Positions 20,275 to 29,470 of a stretch of DNA of 64,000 nt are shown here, piece after piece; position 1 is the stretch's first letter, and every line of letters starts with the position of its first letter. The stretch is from positions 149,392 to 213,391 of the forward strand of contig MU657184.1 of assembly GCA_026770575.1 (NCBI GenBank), in the 5' to 3' direction. The translations under genes were made by a program, and so were the position numbers. Source of the DNA: Pelagophyceae sp. CCMP2097. Lineage: Eukaryota > Sar > Pelagophyceae. Below the pieces are notes generated by a model that saw nothing but the letters and a program-made list of their open reading frames with translations, did no database searches and had not been told where the DNA came from.

Positions 20275-21921
20275 CTAGCCGCCGACGGGCCGCGGGGCCG
20301 CGGTGGGCGCGGGCCCGGCGCTCGCCGCGCGGCACCAGAGCGCGTGCTCGCTCGGCGCGTGCGCTTGAAAATGCGCCTCGGAGCAGTACGCGACGCTTCC
20401 GCAGCACGCGAGGCGCCGCCGCGCCGGCAGGCCGCAGACGGCACACTCATTCACGTCGTCGGCCGAGCCTGGCGCGTCGGGTCTGCCGCCGCGGTCGCCG
20501 CTTTCGTGGTCGCCGCGGGAGTCGAGCACGAGGTGGGCGAGCGCCGGCGGGAACTGCAGAGCGTCTCCGGGCTCGACGCTGGGCGCCTCTGGCGCGTCGA
20601 GGAGGTCGAGGTGGCCGGCGGCCCAGGCTGCCATGCCCCACGTCAGCGCGTCGCCGCTGTGCGATTCTCCCGTGAGCGCGTCGCGCACAAATAGCGTGTG
20701 TCGAACGCCCGCGGGCTGCGAGGGCGAATCGTGCGCGTCGGGCGCCGAGGGCTCGCGGCAAAAGCCGAGGAGGGCGAGGGGCGCGCCTTGTAGTTTCGCG
20801 ACTGAGGACCCGAGCCGTGTGGTCTCTCCAAATCGGCGCGGCGCCCAGTCGAGGCGCGGCGCGCGGTAGACGGCCGGTACGACGCGGCGCAGCACGCCCG
20901 CCTCGAGGAGCGGCAACGGGAAGGAAAACGTGTGCGACGCGCACACGCCCGCGCGCCGCCGGAAGAGAGAGGCGTCGCACGCCGTCCTTTCGAAGCCCTC
21001 GGGCTCCAGGACCTCTGTTGACTCGGCGTTAAACGCCGCCGTCGACGCCCTGGAAAAGAGCGGCCGGGCGACCCAACGCTGGTCGCCGGCGGGGCCCGCG
21101 ACGTCGCACTCCGTTGCCACCTCCACGACGACGCGGCCCTGCGGCCCGCGCGCCGCGCCCAAGCCTCCCGACCGCCGCGTCAACGCCACGGCCGCGCAGC
21201 GCGAGACGCGGCAACGCACGAGCACGCCCGTCGCGTCGTCTTCGACGTCGTAATCGTCGTAATCGTCGTCAGAGTCGCGGGCCGCGTCCGACTGCCGACT
21301 TGACGAGCGCGGCACCACCGGCGCCGCGCCCCTGGCCCAGCGGGCGAGCGCTTTCGCGTCATTTCGGAGCTGCCGGAGCACTTGCAGCGTTGGCCACTCG
21401 CGCGCCAGCGCTGCGCAGGCGTTTGCCAGCCGCGCCGAATCCAAAATGAGGACGTCGCCCTCCTTAAAGGGCAGCCTGGCGAAGCGCGCGGCGAGGCGGC
21501 CGCCCTTGAAGACGAGGGGGGCGGCGCAGAGGTGCGCGCGGGAGACGATCGGCTGGACGTACGCATCGAGGAGGAGGCGCCGCTCGTCGTCTCCGCGCCG
21601 CTTCTCCAAGGCGAGCGCCGATTGAGCGCATCCGCGCCACGCCCGGCAGACGAGCGCCGCCGCGCGGAGCGGCGAACGGCGGACCTCGGCCGCCGCGGCC
21701 AAGACGTCTCGGCGCCGCGGGTCCGCAGAAAAGAGAAACGACGCCGGCCCGAGGACGTGCTCGCCAAAGAGGAATTGTAGGTCGCCGGCGCGCTGCAGCG
21801 GGCCGTGCAGCGGCCCGCCCAGCCGCGGCGCCGCAGGCCCCCGCTCGGCCGGGAGCGGCAACGGCCCCCGCTCGGCCGGGAGCGGCGACGGCACCGCCGG
21901 ACCGCCCGCCCGCGCCGTCAT
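20275..21921 (-). CDS. MYND-type zinc-finger protein
   Basis: Single-exon frame of 548 residues from Met at 21921; an alternative in-frame Met lies at 22134. The C-terminal ~55 residues form a MYND finger: CAVCGLPARRRLACCGSVAYC ... H ... H ... C, with the standard CxxC-C-C-YC-H-H-C order. MYND fingers are protein-interaction modules. The N-terminal 200 residues are helical and Ala/Leu/Arg-rich (RSPLRAAALVCRAWRGCAQSAL is reminiscent of an F-box-like helix pair). An acidic DSDDDYDDYDVEDD stretch separates this from a beta-rich middle region. No SET domain is visible. If the downstream Met is used, the 5' flank to the LRR gene stop is 263 bp. Confidence 0.75.
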   Translation of the reverse strand: MTARAGGPAVPSPLPAERGPLPLPAERGPAAPRLGGPLHGPLQRAGDLQFLFGEHVLGPASFLFSADPRRRDVLAAAAEVRRSPLRAAALVCRAWRGCAQSALALEKRRGDDERRLLLDAYVQPIVSRAHLCAAPLVFKGGRLAARFARLPFKEGDVLILDSARLANACAALAREWPTLQVLRQLRNDAKALARWARGAAPVVPRSSSRQSDAARDSDDDYDDYDVEDDATGVLVRCRVSRCAAVALTRRSGGLGAARGPQGRVVVEVATECDVAGPAGDQRWVARPLFSRASTAAFNAESTEVLEPEGFERTACDASLFRRRAGVCASHTFSFPLPLLEAGVLRRVVPAVYRAPRLDWAPRRFGETTRLGSSVAKLQGAPLALLGFCREPSAPDAHDSPSQPAGVRHTLFVRDALTGESHSGDALTWGMAAWAAGHLDLLDAPEAPSVEPGDALQFPPALAHLVLDSRGDHESGDRGGRPDAPGSADDVNECAVCGLPARRRLACCGSVAYCSEAHFQAHAPSEHALWCRAASAGPAPTAAPRPVGG

Positions 21922-22184
21922 CCGAGGCTCGCCGGGCCGCCGCCGCCGCTCAGATTGGTGCCTCCAAGAAGGGGCAATCAGAACGTCGCGATCGCGCGCC
22001 GAGGAACAGAAAATCGAAAGAGAATGAGCGCGCCCCGAAATCTTTTCTTGGCACCCAAAAAGGATCTTTTGAGATCCCAAGTCGCTGGAGCCAGCCGACG
22101 CCGACGAGAGCGGGGTGCTCGCAGGCATAATCACACAAACTTTACATGTTCTTCATTCTTGAGGCCCGGGTTCGAACTGGGCCT

Positions 22185-24701
22185 TTATACATTGCCGGAG
22201 TCGTCGTCGTTGAAGGCCTCGGTCGTCTCCAGCGTCGCGAGCGGCGAGTCGAGGGGCAAGTCTTGGGGCTTGGCGGTCCTCCGCGCCGGCTTTGCGGATT
22301 CGGTTGCGGCGCCCGAGGGCGCGCTCTGGGCGTGCTCGACGAGGGCCGAGAGGACCGTCTCGAGGCCGAGCATGGCGAGGTCGGAGACGCCGTTGGGCTC
22401 GTCCGAGTAGTAGTAGTTTGCCAGTCTCAGTATGCCCTCGAGGAATTCTGCAAAGTTGAGCTTGCGGTGCTTCTCCGTGGCCATCTCGTCGGGGACGGTC
22501 ATCAGCGCGCGGCCAAAGCTAAACTTGACCTCTCGCTCGGTGAGGTGGTCTGCGTGGACGAGGTTGCAGCGGTCGAGGAGCGCACTCCATTCGGAAAAGG
22601 ACATGTACTTTGGCATGCCCGGCATGTCGCTCTTGCCGGAGAACTTGCCGAAGATTCGCTCCAAGTCGCCGAGGCGCGGCTTGATGAGCAGATCCGCAGC
22701 TTGACACCACATCTTCGCTTGGAACATCGCGCGCTCCGGCGGCTTCTCCAGGCGTGGGATCGCTCTGACGGCTGCGCAGAGCCTCTGCAGCGCCTCGGCC
22801 GCGTCGTCGAGGCTTTGCCACCTCTTGAGAGCGAGACGCGAAGCGGCTTCGAGGAACTGGAAGCGGCAGAGCGCTTTGCGTGGATTCCGAGGGCCTTGCG
22901 GGCCCTGCGTGCAGGCGGCGAAGAAGATGGTATCCGCGTCGGCTCTTGTGAGCGAAGCGCGGTCGTCGAATAGACTTATGCAGTTGTTACAAAAGTCGGT
23001 AAACGAGTTCCACCCGACTGCAAACATCTCGCTCGAGAGCAGAGCGTACTGCTTAAAGGCAGTCTTGATGTCGCCGTACGCCTGCCGCAGGACGGCCTTG
23101 CACGACTCTGATTTCGGCCCGACGAAGACGCGACCCAGGCTCGACAATGCGTAGTCCACGTCGAAGCACGCCGCGTTCGAAGCGTCAGTGTCCGGCCGGT
23201 AACTCGAGAAGCAGCTACGCTTGCGCGACCACGCCGTCGACGGCCGAAACACGACCGCCCGCGGCTCGATGCGAAACGGCGCCTCGGCGGCACGCCGTGC
23301 CAGGCCCACAGTATTCAAAACCACATTGCCGTCCGCCGCCGCCCACGCAGCCCGCAGCGCACCGCTCGCGCGCTGCGCCGTCGCCGCATTCATGCGCCGC
23401 CGCGGCTGGTCCACCGCGACGCACTCTTGCTGACCCTCCGCGTCGACCAAAAACGCAAACTGGCAGGTACCAGGCGGCACCATTCTCCAGAGCTCAAACT
23501 CGAGGGTGCCGCCGGAAACGCGCGCCATGGGCTGCGGCACAAAGCCGTCAAAGTCCGCGCGCAGCGAGACAGACATTGAAACGTCGCCGGATATGAACGC
23601 ATCTCCGGACAAATCGCCGCGCCGCGGCGGGACGCGGTAGCTGAAGCGGTGCTCCACCCAGCGCTCGCAGATCCAGCAGCGGTCCGACTCTTCAAAGGTC
23701 GTGGCGCGCCGGGGGCTGTCGTGCATGCCCGACGAGACGTGCGCTTTTTGGCGCCCCGGCGAGGCGTCGCCGTCAGCGGCGACGTGGGTGAGGAAGCCGC
23801 GCGCGTCGCAGACGGCGGCGTTGCCGGCCATGTGGAGGCCGACGATGAAGCGGTTCTGCGCGAGGCCTGCGGCGAGCGCAGCCACGTCAGCCGGCGCCAT
23901 GCGCGAGTGCGAGACGTCGACGTGCGTCAGCGAACTGGACGAGCGCACGAGGTCCGCGAGCGCCCCGGCCGCCGAGTCTGCCGCTTCCGCGGCCTGGCCG
24001 CCGCTTTGAGAGTGCCAGGAGTTGCAAGACAGGTCTGCCGTCTCCGTGCGCGACGCCGCCAGGCCGCCGCAGAGCAGCACCGCCGCGCGGCCGCGCAGCG
24101 ATGTCCACGCGACGCGCAGCTCGCGCAGCGACGCGCAGCCGCATAGGAGCTGCGCCAGCGCGGCCGCGGCAGCCTCGTCGAGCGAGTTGTGGGAAAGATT
24201 TAGAGTCGTCAGCGCAGTCGCGCCGCTTTCGCCCGCCGCCGGCGAAAACGCGCCCACGAGCGTCGCGACGGACCTCGGCGAGAGCGCGCAGGCCTCTACC
24301 GAGAGCTGCCGCAGCCTCAAACGCAGGAACGTCAAGGCCGCGGCGAGGGCGGCGGCGCCGGCGTGCGACATGGCGTTGTCTGAGAGGTCGAGGGTCTCGA
24401 GGTGATCGCCGCAGCGCGCGAGCCCCGCGGCGAGGGCTGCGACGCCGCGGTCCGAGAGGCGGTTGCCACGGAGGTCCAAATGCCGCATTCTGGCCAGCGA
24501 GAGCGAAGCCGACACCGACGCGGCGACGCCGTCGCCGAGGGCCATGTGCTGGAGGTGCAGTTCCGCGCCGGACGCCGGCGCCGTGCAGAGCAGCTTGCCG
24601 ATGGCAGGCTCGGGCATAACCGCAAGGTCGCTGCACCGACCGAGGTACGTAGACGTCGCAGTCGCCGGCCGAGGCGGCCGCGCGCCGCCGACCGGCTTCA
24701 C
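22185..24701 (-). CDS. Leucine-rich-repeat protein with central beta domain and helical C-terminus
   Basis: An intronless 838-residue protein. Residues ~45-310 form ribonuclease-inhibitor-like LRRs (HLDLRGNRLSDRGVAALAAGL, TLDLSDNAMSHAGAAALAAAL, TLNLSHNSLDEAAAAALAQLL, HVDVSHSRMAPADVAALAAGL). A linker is followed by a Cys/Trp motif CWICERWVEHRF and a beta-sandwich-like region (MSVSLRADFDGF ... FELWRMVPPGTCQFAFLVD). This resembles the LRR plus CWICE/GW architecture of many algal and ciliate proteins. The C-terminal ~300 residues are helical (SFTDFCNNCISLF, MSFSEWSALLDRC, LNFAEFLEGILRLA), with spacing like degenerate EF-hand pairs. The function is unknown, possibly axonemal or scaffold. Confidence 0.7.
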   Translation of the reverse strand: MKPVGGARPPRPATATSTYLGRCSDLAVMPEPAIGKLLCTAPASGAELHLQHMALGDGVAASVSASLSLARMRHLDLRGNRLSDRGVAALAAGLARCGDHLETLDLSDNAMSHAGAAALAAALTFLRLRLRQLSVEACALSPRSVATLVGAFSPAAGESGATALTTLNLSHNSLDEAAAAALAQLLCGCASLRELRVAWTSLRGRAAVLLCGGLAASRTETADLSCNSWHSQSGGQAAEAADSAAGALADLVRSSSSLTHVDVSHSRMAPADVAALAAGLAQNRFIVGLHMAGNAAVCDARGFLTHVAADGDASPGRQKAHVSSGMHDSPRRATTFEESDRCWICERWVEHRFSYRVPPRRGDLSGDAFISGDVSMSVSLRADFDGFVPQPMARVSGGTLEFELWRMVPPGTCQFAFLVDAEGQQECVAVDQPRRRMNAATAQRASGALRAAWAAADGNVVLNTVGLARRAAEAPFRIEPRAVVFRPSTAWSRKRSCFSSYRPDTDASNAACFDVDYALSSLGRVFVGPKSESCKAVLRQAYGDIKTAFKQYALLSSEMFAVGWNSFTDFCNNCISLFDDRASLTRADADTIFFAACTQGPQGPRNPRKALCRFQFLEAASRLALKRWQSLDDAAEALQRLCAAVRAIPRLEKPPERAMFQAKMWCQAADLLIKPRLGDLERIFGKFSGKSDMPGMPKYMSFSEWSALLDRCNLVHADHLTEREVKFSFGRALMTVPDEMATEKHRKLNFAEFLEGILRLANYYYSDEPNGVSDLAMLGLETVLSALVEHAQSAPSGAATESAKPARRTAKPQDLPLDSPLATLETTEAFNDDDSGNV

Positions 24702-24764
24702 CGAGAATCGCCGCCTACGCCGCCGCTGAAGCGCCCGGAGGAGTCGCCGCCCGGAAGCAAAAAC

Positions 24765-25916
24765 TCAAGCAAAAACGCACACTCGGTCGCAGAATACGGC
24801 CGCGGCCACCGGCCTCTCCGGGCTCGGCGCCGGCGCCGGCGACGGTCCGTCCGCCGCCGCCAAGCGGCCCTCGCCGAGGCGCTGAAGCATGTGCAGCTCC
24901 CCGCGGATCGTCGTGCGCTGCCGCCGCCGCCGCCGTCGCCGCGAGAGGCGCGGGTCCGCGTCCGGCCGCCGCGGCGCCAGCGCCTCGACGGGCATCGACG
25001 GCGGTGCCGGCGGCGTCGCTTCGCGCGGCGCCGAGGCCTTGGCGTCGCGGCTCGCGCGGAACGGCGAGACATCGCGGCTTGCGCGGCTCGCCCGGAGCGG
25101 CGAGACATCGCGGCTCGAGCGGCCCGCCCGGAGCGGCGAGGCACCGCGGCTCGAGCGGCTTGCGCGGCTCGCCCGGAGCGGCGAGACATCGCGGCTTGCG
25201 CGGCTCGCCCGGAGCGGCGAGACATCGCGGCTTGCGCGGCTCGCCCGGAGCGGCGAGACATCGCGGCTTGCGCGGCTCGCCCGGAGCGGCGAGACATCGC
25301 GGCTTGCGCGGCTCGCCCGGAGCGGCGAGACATCGCGGCTTGCGCGGCTCGCCCGGAGCGGCGAGACATCGCGGCTCGAGCGGCCCGCGCGGAGCGGCGG
25401 TGCGTCGCGGCTCGCGCGGAGCGGCTGCTCGCGGCTCGCGCGGAGCGGCGGTAAGTCGCGTTGCGCCGTCGCGGCGGCGGCGGCCCGCGGGCTCCAGGGC
25501 CCGGCGTCGAGGTTCTTGGACTCGGTGCTGGGCCGGCGCGCGAGTGCGGCCGCGAGCCTCGGGCTCGCGCCGTCGCGCGCGAGGCGGCGTCCCGTAGCCT
25601 CGCGCTCGTGGTATCGCTCCTCCGAGGCGCCGGCCGCGAACTGTGCCCAAGACGCCCGGTTGCGCGGCGGCTGAGCCCACGATGAATCCTGCAGCGTCCG
25701 CCGCGAAAATCGCGCCGGCTCGCCACTCAGGCGCCGCTCAAGGTACGACAACGGCGCCAGCGGCAGCATCGAGACCAACCCGTCGAGGGGCAGGATGGCG
25801 GCCCCACGTCGAAGCGACCGCCCCGTCGAGGAGGTGAGCACCTTCTCCAAAGGCCCCGCGCCCGGCCCGCGCCCGGCGGGACTCGGGAGTCGCGTGGAAA
25901 AACGACGATTCGACAA
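24765..25916 (-). CDS. SR-like protein with 12-residue tandem repeats
   Basis: The minus frame encodes 383 residues without introns and stops 63 bp upstream of the LRR gene start. The centre holds nine head-to-tail units of a 12-residue repeat, consensus SRDVSPLRASRA, flanked by degenerate copies (DAPPLRAGRS, GASPLRAGRS). The SP and RS steps would suit SR-type kinases, and the protein is probably disordered and basic. The N-terminus is a Ser/Arg/Leu-rich lead and the C-terminus has RRQRTTIRGELHMLQRLGEG. Two other frames are also open through the repeat because its period is a multiple of three. This frame is preferred for its non-repeat flanks and placement among minus-strand genes. The function is unknown. 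Confidence 0.5.
   Translation of the reverse strand: MSNRRFSTRLPSPAGRGPGAGPLEKVLTSSTGRSLRRGAAILPLDGLVSMLPLAPLSYLERRLSGEPARFSRRTLQDSSWAQPPRNRASWAQFAAGASEERYHEREATGRRLARDGASPRLAAALARRPSTESKNLDAGPWSPRAAAAATAQRDLPPLRASREQPLRASRDAPPLRAGRSSRDVSPLRASRASRDVSPLRASRASRDVSPLRASRASRDVSPLRASRASRDVSPLRASRASRDVSPLRASRASRSSRGASPLRAGRSSRDVSPLRASRASRDVSPFRASRDAKASAPREATPPAPPSMPVEALAPRRPDADPRLSRRRRRRRQRTTIRGELHMLQRLGEGRLAAADGPSPAPAPSPERPVAAAVFCDRVCVFA
25060..25400. repeat. 36-bp tandem repeat array
   Basis: The unit GGCTTGCGCGGCTCGCCCGG plus AGCGGCGAGACATCGC is repeated with near identity about six times, with a diverged variant in the middle and at both ends. The period of 36 nt keeps all frames open. It encodes the repeat of the SR-like protein on the minus strand. 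There are no unique spacers, so it is not a CRISPR array. Confidence 0.9.
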
Positions 25917-25919
25917 GGA

Positions 25920-27076
25920 TTACTTTGTTACCTGAGATTTGCTTTTGCGGGCATTCGGAGAGTCCTTTGCTTCGTCGCGCTTTCGTTTCAGGACCCCGTG
26001 GGCGGCGGGGTCGGTAGCGATGTTAGCTGTGCCCTTCTCTGCGGAATCGAAGTCATTGGACTCGATGCGGTCGCGCGGCGTCAAAGGCGGCTGTTCCTCG
26101 TCGCCGTCGTCCCAACGAATCAACGCCGGCACGAAAAAGGCGTTGATCTCGTCTCGGATCGACCTACGCGCCACGGTATCCTCGCCCGGCCACATCGTGT
26201 GCGACGCGCGGCCCGGAGGCGCAACACGCAGAGCAACGCCATTTGGGGAGGGCTGGCGACAGGAACACCAGAGTGGGGGGCACTCTGGGGCCCCGCCTCG
26301 GCGGCCCGTGAATTGTGAAGGCCGGGGGGCATGCATCCGCCCGTGAGATCCCCCAAACGCTCCAAGGCCTGGCCTCGTCGAACCGCGCGAGTTACCGTTT
26401 GGGCCCTTTTTCTCGCGGCGCGTCGACGCTGGCACGCACGTCAGATACCCGAGCTCGCGGTCCTCGACGTCCTCGTCGTCGGCTTGCAGGATGTCGCCGA
26501 CGTGGAATCGGTCGGCGACGAAGACGAAGTTGGCGTCTGCGGCGCGCCACGCCGACTTTGAATCGTCGAGAATCACCACCTAATTCGCGCGCGTTTCTGC
26601 GGCGTTCCGCGCTTAAAAAAAATCGGGGGCGGGCCTCACCTTGTCGTAGGAGACGTCGAGGGCCTTGAGCGACTTTGCGCCCTTTTCTCGCGAGGTAATG
26701 ATATTGATTGTAAGATTGTCGAAGACGTCGCAGCGCTTGGCCAGAGCTTCCATGACCTGATTCTCGCGGTCGATTCAAATGCAGGCGGTCGATTTCCCCG
26801 TCGAGTCGCGGCGCCCGGGGCGGCGTGGCGCACCTGGTGGCCGAGGAGGTTGCACGTCACAATGACCACTTTCACGTCTTTATCTTTCATGGCGGTCACT
26901 AACGAAGTGGCCCCGATCCGGAGCGCGACGACGTAGTCGACGCCGTCGTGTTGAAAGGGCACGACGTCCTCGGAGAGGTCCGGGCCGCGCGTTGGGAACT
27001 CTGATTTCTTCATCATGTGCAAAATCGTGTGGTCCAAATCCAAGACGCACAGCTTCTTCTCCAACGGCGGCACCAT
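25920..27076 (-). CDS. FCP1/SCP-like HAD phosphatase (CTD-phosphatase family)
   Basis: Four minus-strand exons (27076-26834, 26756-26640, 26579-26440, 26163-25920) join in consistent phase to 247 residues. Catalytic motif I is LCVLDLDHTIL, with Asp13 as nucleophile and Asp15 as acid/base. Motif II is VKVVIVTCN. A later motif is KVVILDDSKSAW, matching the acidic DD of FCP1/SCP proteins. It is followed by FVFVADRFHVGDILQADDED and IRDEINAFFVPALIRWDDGD. A basic KRKRDE near the C-terminus may be a nuclear signal. There is no BRCT domain. Family members dephosphorylate RNA polymerase II CTD or other phosphoproteins; the substrate here is inferred only. Start Met 27076 puts the DxDxT motif near the N-terminus; an in-frame Met 40 codons upstream is low complexity. 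Confidence 0.8.
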
Positions 27077-27768
27077 CCCAGGCAAACGCCCAAAGGGGCG
27101 CGCGGGCGCGGCGGGGGGCGCGCGGCCGGCGGCTGGGAGCGCGCGGCCGGCGGCGCGCGACTGAAGCGATTGAAGAAAATTATGGCGGGATTTCAATATT
27201 TTCTTAATACATTTTTAAACCAAATCAAATCCAAGGGACTCGCAGGCGAGCGTTCCGTTCACACCAAAGCCCAGGGGCCGGGCCTTTCCGTGTCGGGCCG
27301 CCAAGCTTGCCTTTGCGGCGTTTGTCGTTCGACCATGCTCCCGCGGGGGTTGCCGGCGCGGCGCGCTGCCATCTGCCCTTCTTTGCGGCGTTGCGGCAGA
27401 GTTGTGCCCGCAGGCGAGCAGCAGGTGCAAGAACCCGAGTGGGTGCTGCCTGCTCCAAGCGTTTGTCGTGCCGCAGCGAGCGGCGGCGGCGCCGCGCCGC
27501 ACCATCCACCCGGATCTCCCGCGCGAACCGATGGCGGGATTAAAGGCCGTTACAACGGCAGATTCTTATGGCCCATAACCCATATAAGGCCCCTTCTCCG
27601 GGACCGCCGCGCGACGAGTGTCCACGCGGCGCACAACCGAGACTCCGACAGAATAGCAGATGAATAGGTGGCAAGGGAAGAAAGGAAGAGGATTCGGCAA
27701 AGCGACGCGTTGGTGCCGCGCGCGCCATCGGCGGTCCCCCGGGGACTCCTCCGCCGTGTCCACGTGCC
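27077..27768. other. Intergenic
   Basis: About 690 bp between the FCP1-like start and the stop of the FkbM-like gene. It includes an AT-rich stretch (27170-27235) that could be the FCP1-like promoter, and the sequence CCCATAACCCATATAAGGCC near 27580. Several ORFs of about 100 codons overlap on both strands, but none has family features. Confidence 0.5.
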
Positions 27769-28808
27769 TTACTTTGGGCGTTGGTGGCTCGGGCACGCTG
27801 CCCAGTTGCCCGCGCGTTGTTGGCACTTTGGCCGGTTGGAACTCCAGGGCGGGCAGAGCCAGGGCGCGTGCCCCGAGTCGTCGACGCACGGCGACTGCGC
27901 GGCGTCGAGCCAGTCGACGGCCGGGTCGAAGAGCGCCAATGCGGGCCGCGGCGAGAGGGCGCGCGTGGCGCAGGCGGCGCGGGCGAAGACGAGTTCCGAA
28001 CACCCGCTCGCCGCCGGGTACGCGGCGCGCAAGTCGAGGCGCGAGATGAGAAAGTACCCACCAAAGGCGTAGAGCTGTGCGAAGAGGTCCTGCCCCGACG
28101 GGAAGAGGTCGCGCAGCGGCCTGCGCCGAATACGATGCGGCCACGTGATGATCAGGGGCGAAGACTGACCTCGTCGGCCTCGTGAAGAGGTCTGCAGTTC
28201 CAAAATGCACTTCGACGGAGACCTGCTCCGGGAGCGGCACCTGTGCGCCGCAGTCTCGGGGCCGAACGCGCCCGACAAAAAAACGGACCTGGGTCGTCGA
28301 CTGGAGCATCTGCCGGAGCACAGTGTGCTCGCAGCCCTCGCAGTCAATCTTGAGCCAGTCGACGCGCGTCGCGGAAACGTGGCGCATCGCAGACGCCCAG
28401 GTCATGAAGCGCCGGGCGAGGCGGCGCTCGTCTTGCGCCCCGAGGCAAATGGGGTGCAGCGTCACGCGCGCGGCCAGGTTTGCGGGCACGGTCCATTCGC
28501 CCGTGCAGTCAAACGTCTCGACGCGGCAATTCGTCTGCGCGAGCACTTCCGTCTCGAACTGCCACTGGCCGTTGCAGCCGACGGAGATGATTGTGCAGTT
28601 GGGCTCACGCAGGGCCTCGACGCCGCAAAACTTCTTCGCCTCGTGCGCCTCGCCGATGGACGCGAGCGCCGCCGCGGGGCAGAGCGACAGCAGCGGCACC
28701 GAAGACAGGATGGGCGTCTGCCGCAGGAAAGAGCCTACGTCGGGCCGCGTAAAACATGTCGACAGTCATTACGCTCCGACGCGCCGCCGCACCCGGGACG
28801 ATCTCGAC
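27769..28808 (-). CDS. FkbM-like methyltransferase-domain protein (5' end unresolved)
   Basis: Minus-strand exons: a 16-nt microexon (28808-28793, VEIVPG), 28734 to about 28310, a short exon VPLPEQVSVEVHFGTADLF, and a last exon RPLRDLFPSGQDLFAQLYAF ... PSHQRPK ending at 27769. All join in phase. The SAM-binding region is CTIISVGCNGQWQFETEVL. It is followed by VETFDCTGEW, ICLG, and WLKIDCEGCEHTVLRQML, the acidic signature of this family. The QVSVEVHF strand and the Cys-rich C-terminus (SPCVDDSGHAPWLCPPW) fit secreted or Golgi members. A frame at 28816-29277 ending KKHKPMPW can be joined to the microexon by a GTGCGT donor and would supply an N-terminus. The substrate is unknown. Confidence 0.6.
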
Positions 28809-29470
28809 CTACGAATTATGCAGTCGCGGGCCCACGCAGTGTAGCTCCGTCGCAGCGTCGACGGCGGAGGGGCGGCGCATCCGCCGGGAGACGCACCCAC
28901 GGCATTGGCTTGTGCTTTTTCCTCGGGCCGGTCCTCGCGGCCAGCCGCCGCCCCTCGTCCGCGCGCCAGTCGCTCGCGGCTACGGCCGCCGGCGGGGGCC
29001 CGGTCGCCGTCGAGTTGGCGCCGCCGCCAGCCGTCAACCGCCGCCGCGGCTCGAGCCAGGATTCGTACCTGGCGCCGCCGCATTCCGCCGGCGGCCGCCG
29101 CCCGTCGCGCGCACCTCGCGATGGCCCTGTCCGTCTGTTCCGCGCCGAAGACGGAGCGCAGTCGGAGGTCGCACTCGGATCGCACGACGACGCCGACGCA
29201 GATATACACGACGTGCCGCAAGGTGCGGCACCACATTGCAAAGGGCCCCGAGAGAAGATGGACCGCGAGGAAGCCACTCGAGACAGGAGCCGCTGAGCGA
29301 CGAAGGAGCGCGAGGGACCCCACTCGGCGCGATCGATCCGCTGAGCGTACTTTGTTAAAACTTTTTAAAGAACAGTTTCGACTTTTTAAGAAGACGCCGC
29401 GACTCGGCGCGAGCGCGCGCCCCGCCGCGCCTTCCGTACGCCTCCGTCGGCTCACCGCTCACGGCTCGCG

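Noticed and set aside
25060..25400. Regular 36-bp direct repeats that resemble a CRISPR array
   Set aside because: There are no unique spacers; units are contiguous and encode a 12-residue protein repeat. The genome is eukaryotic.
24889..25674. 261-codon plus-strand ORF across the 36-bp repeat
   Set aside because: It is open only because the repeat period is a multiple of three; its flanks lack coding features compared with the minus-strand frame.
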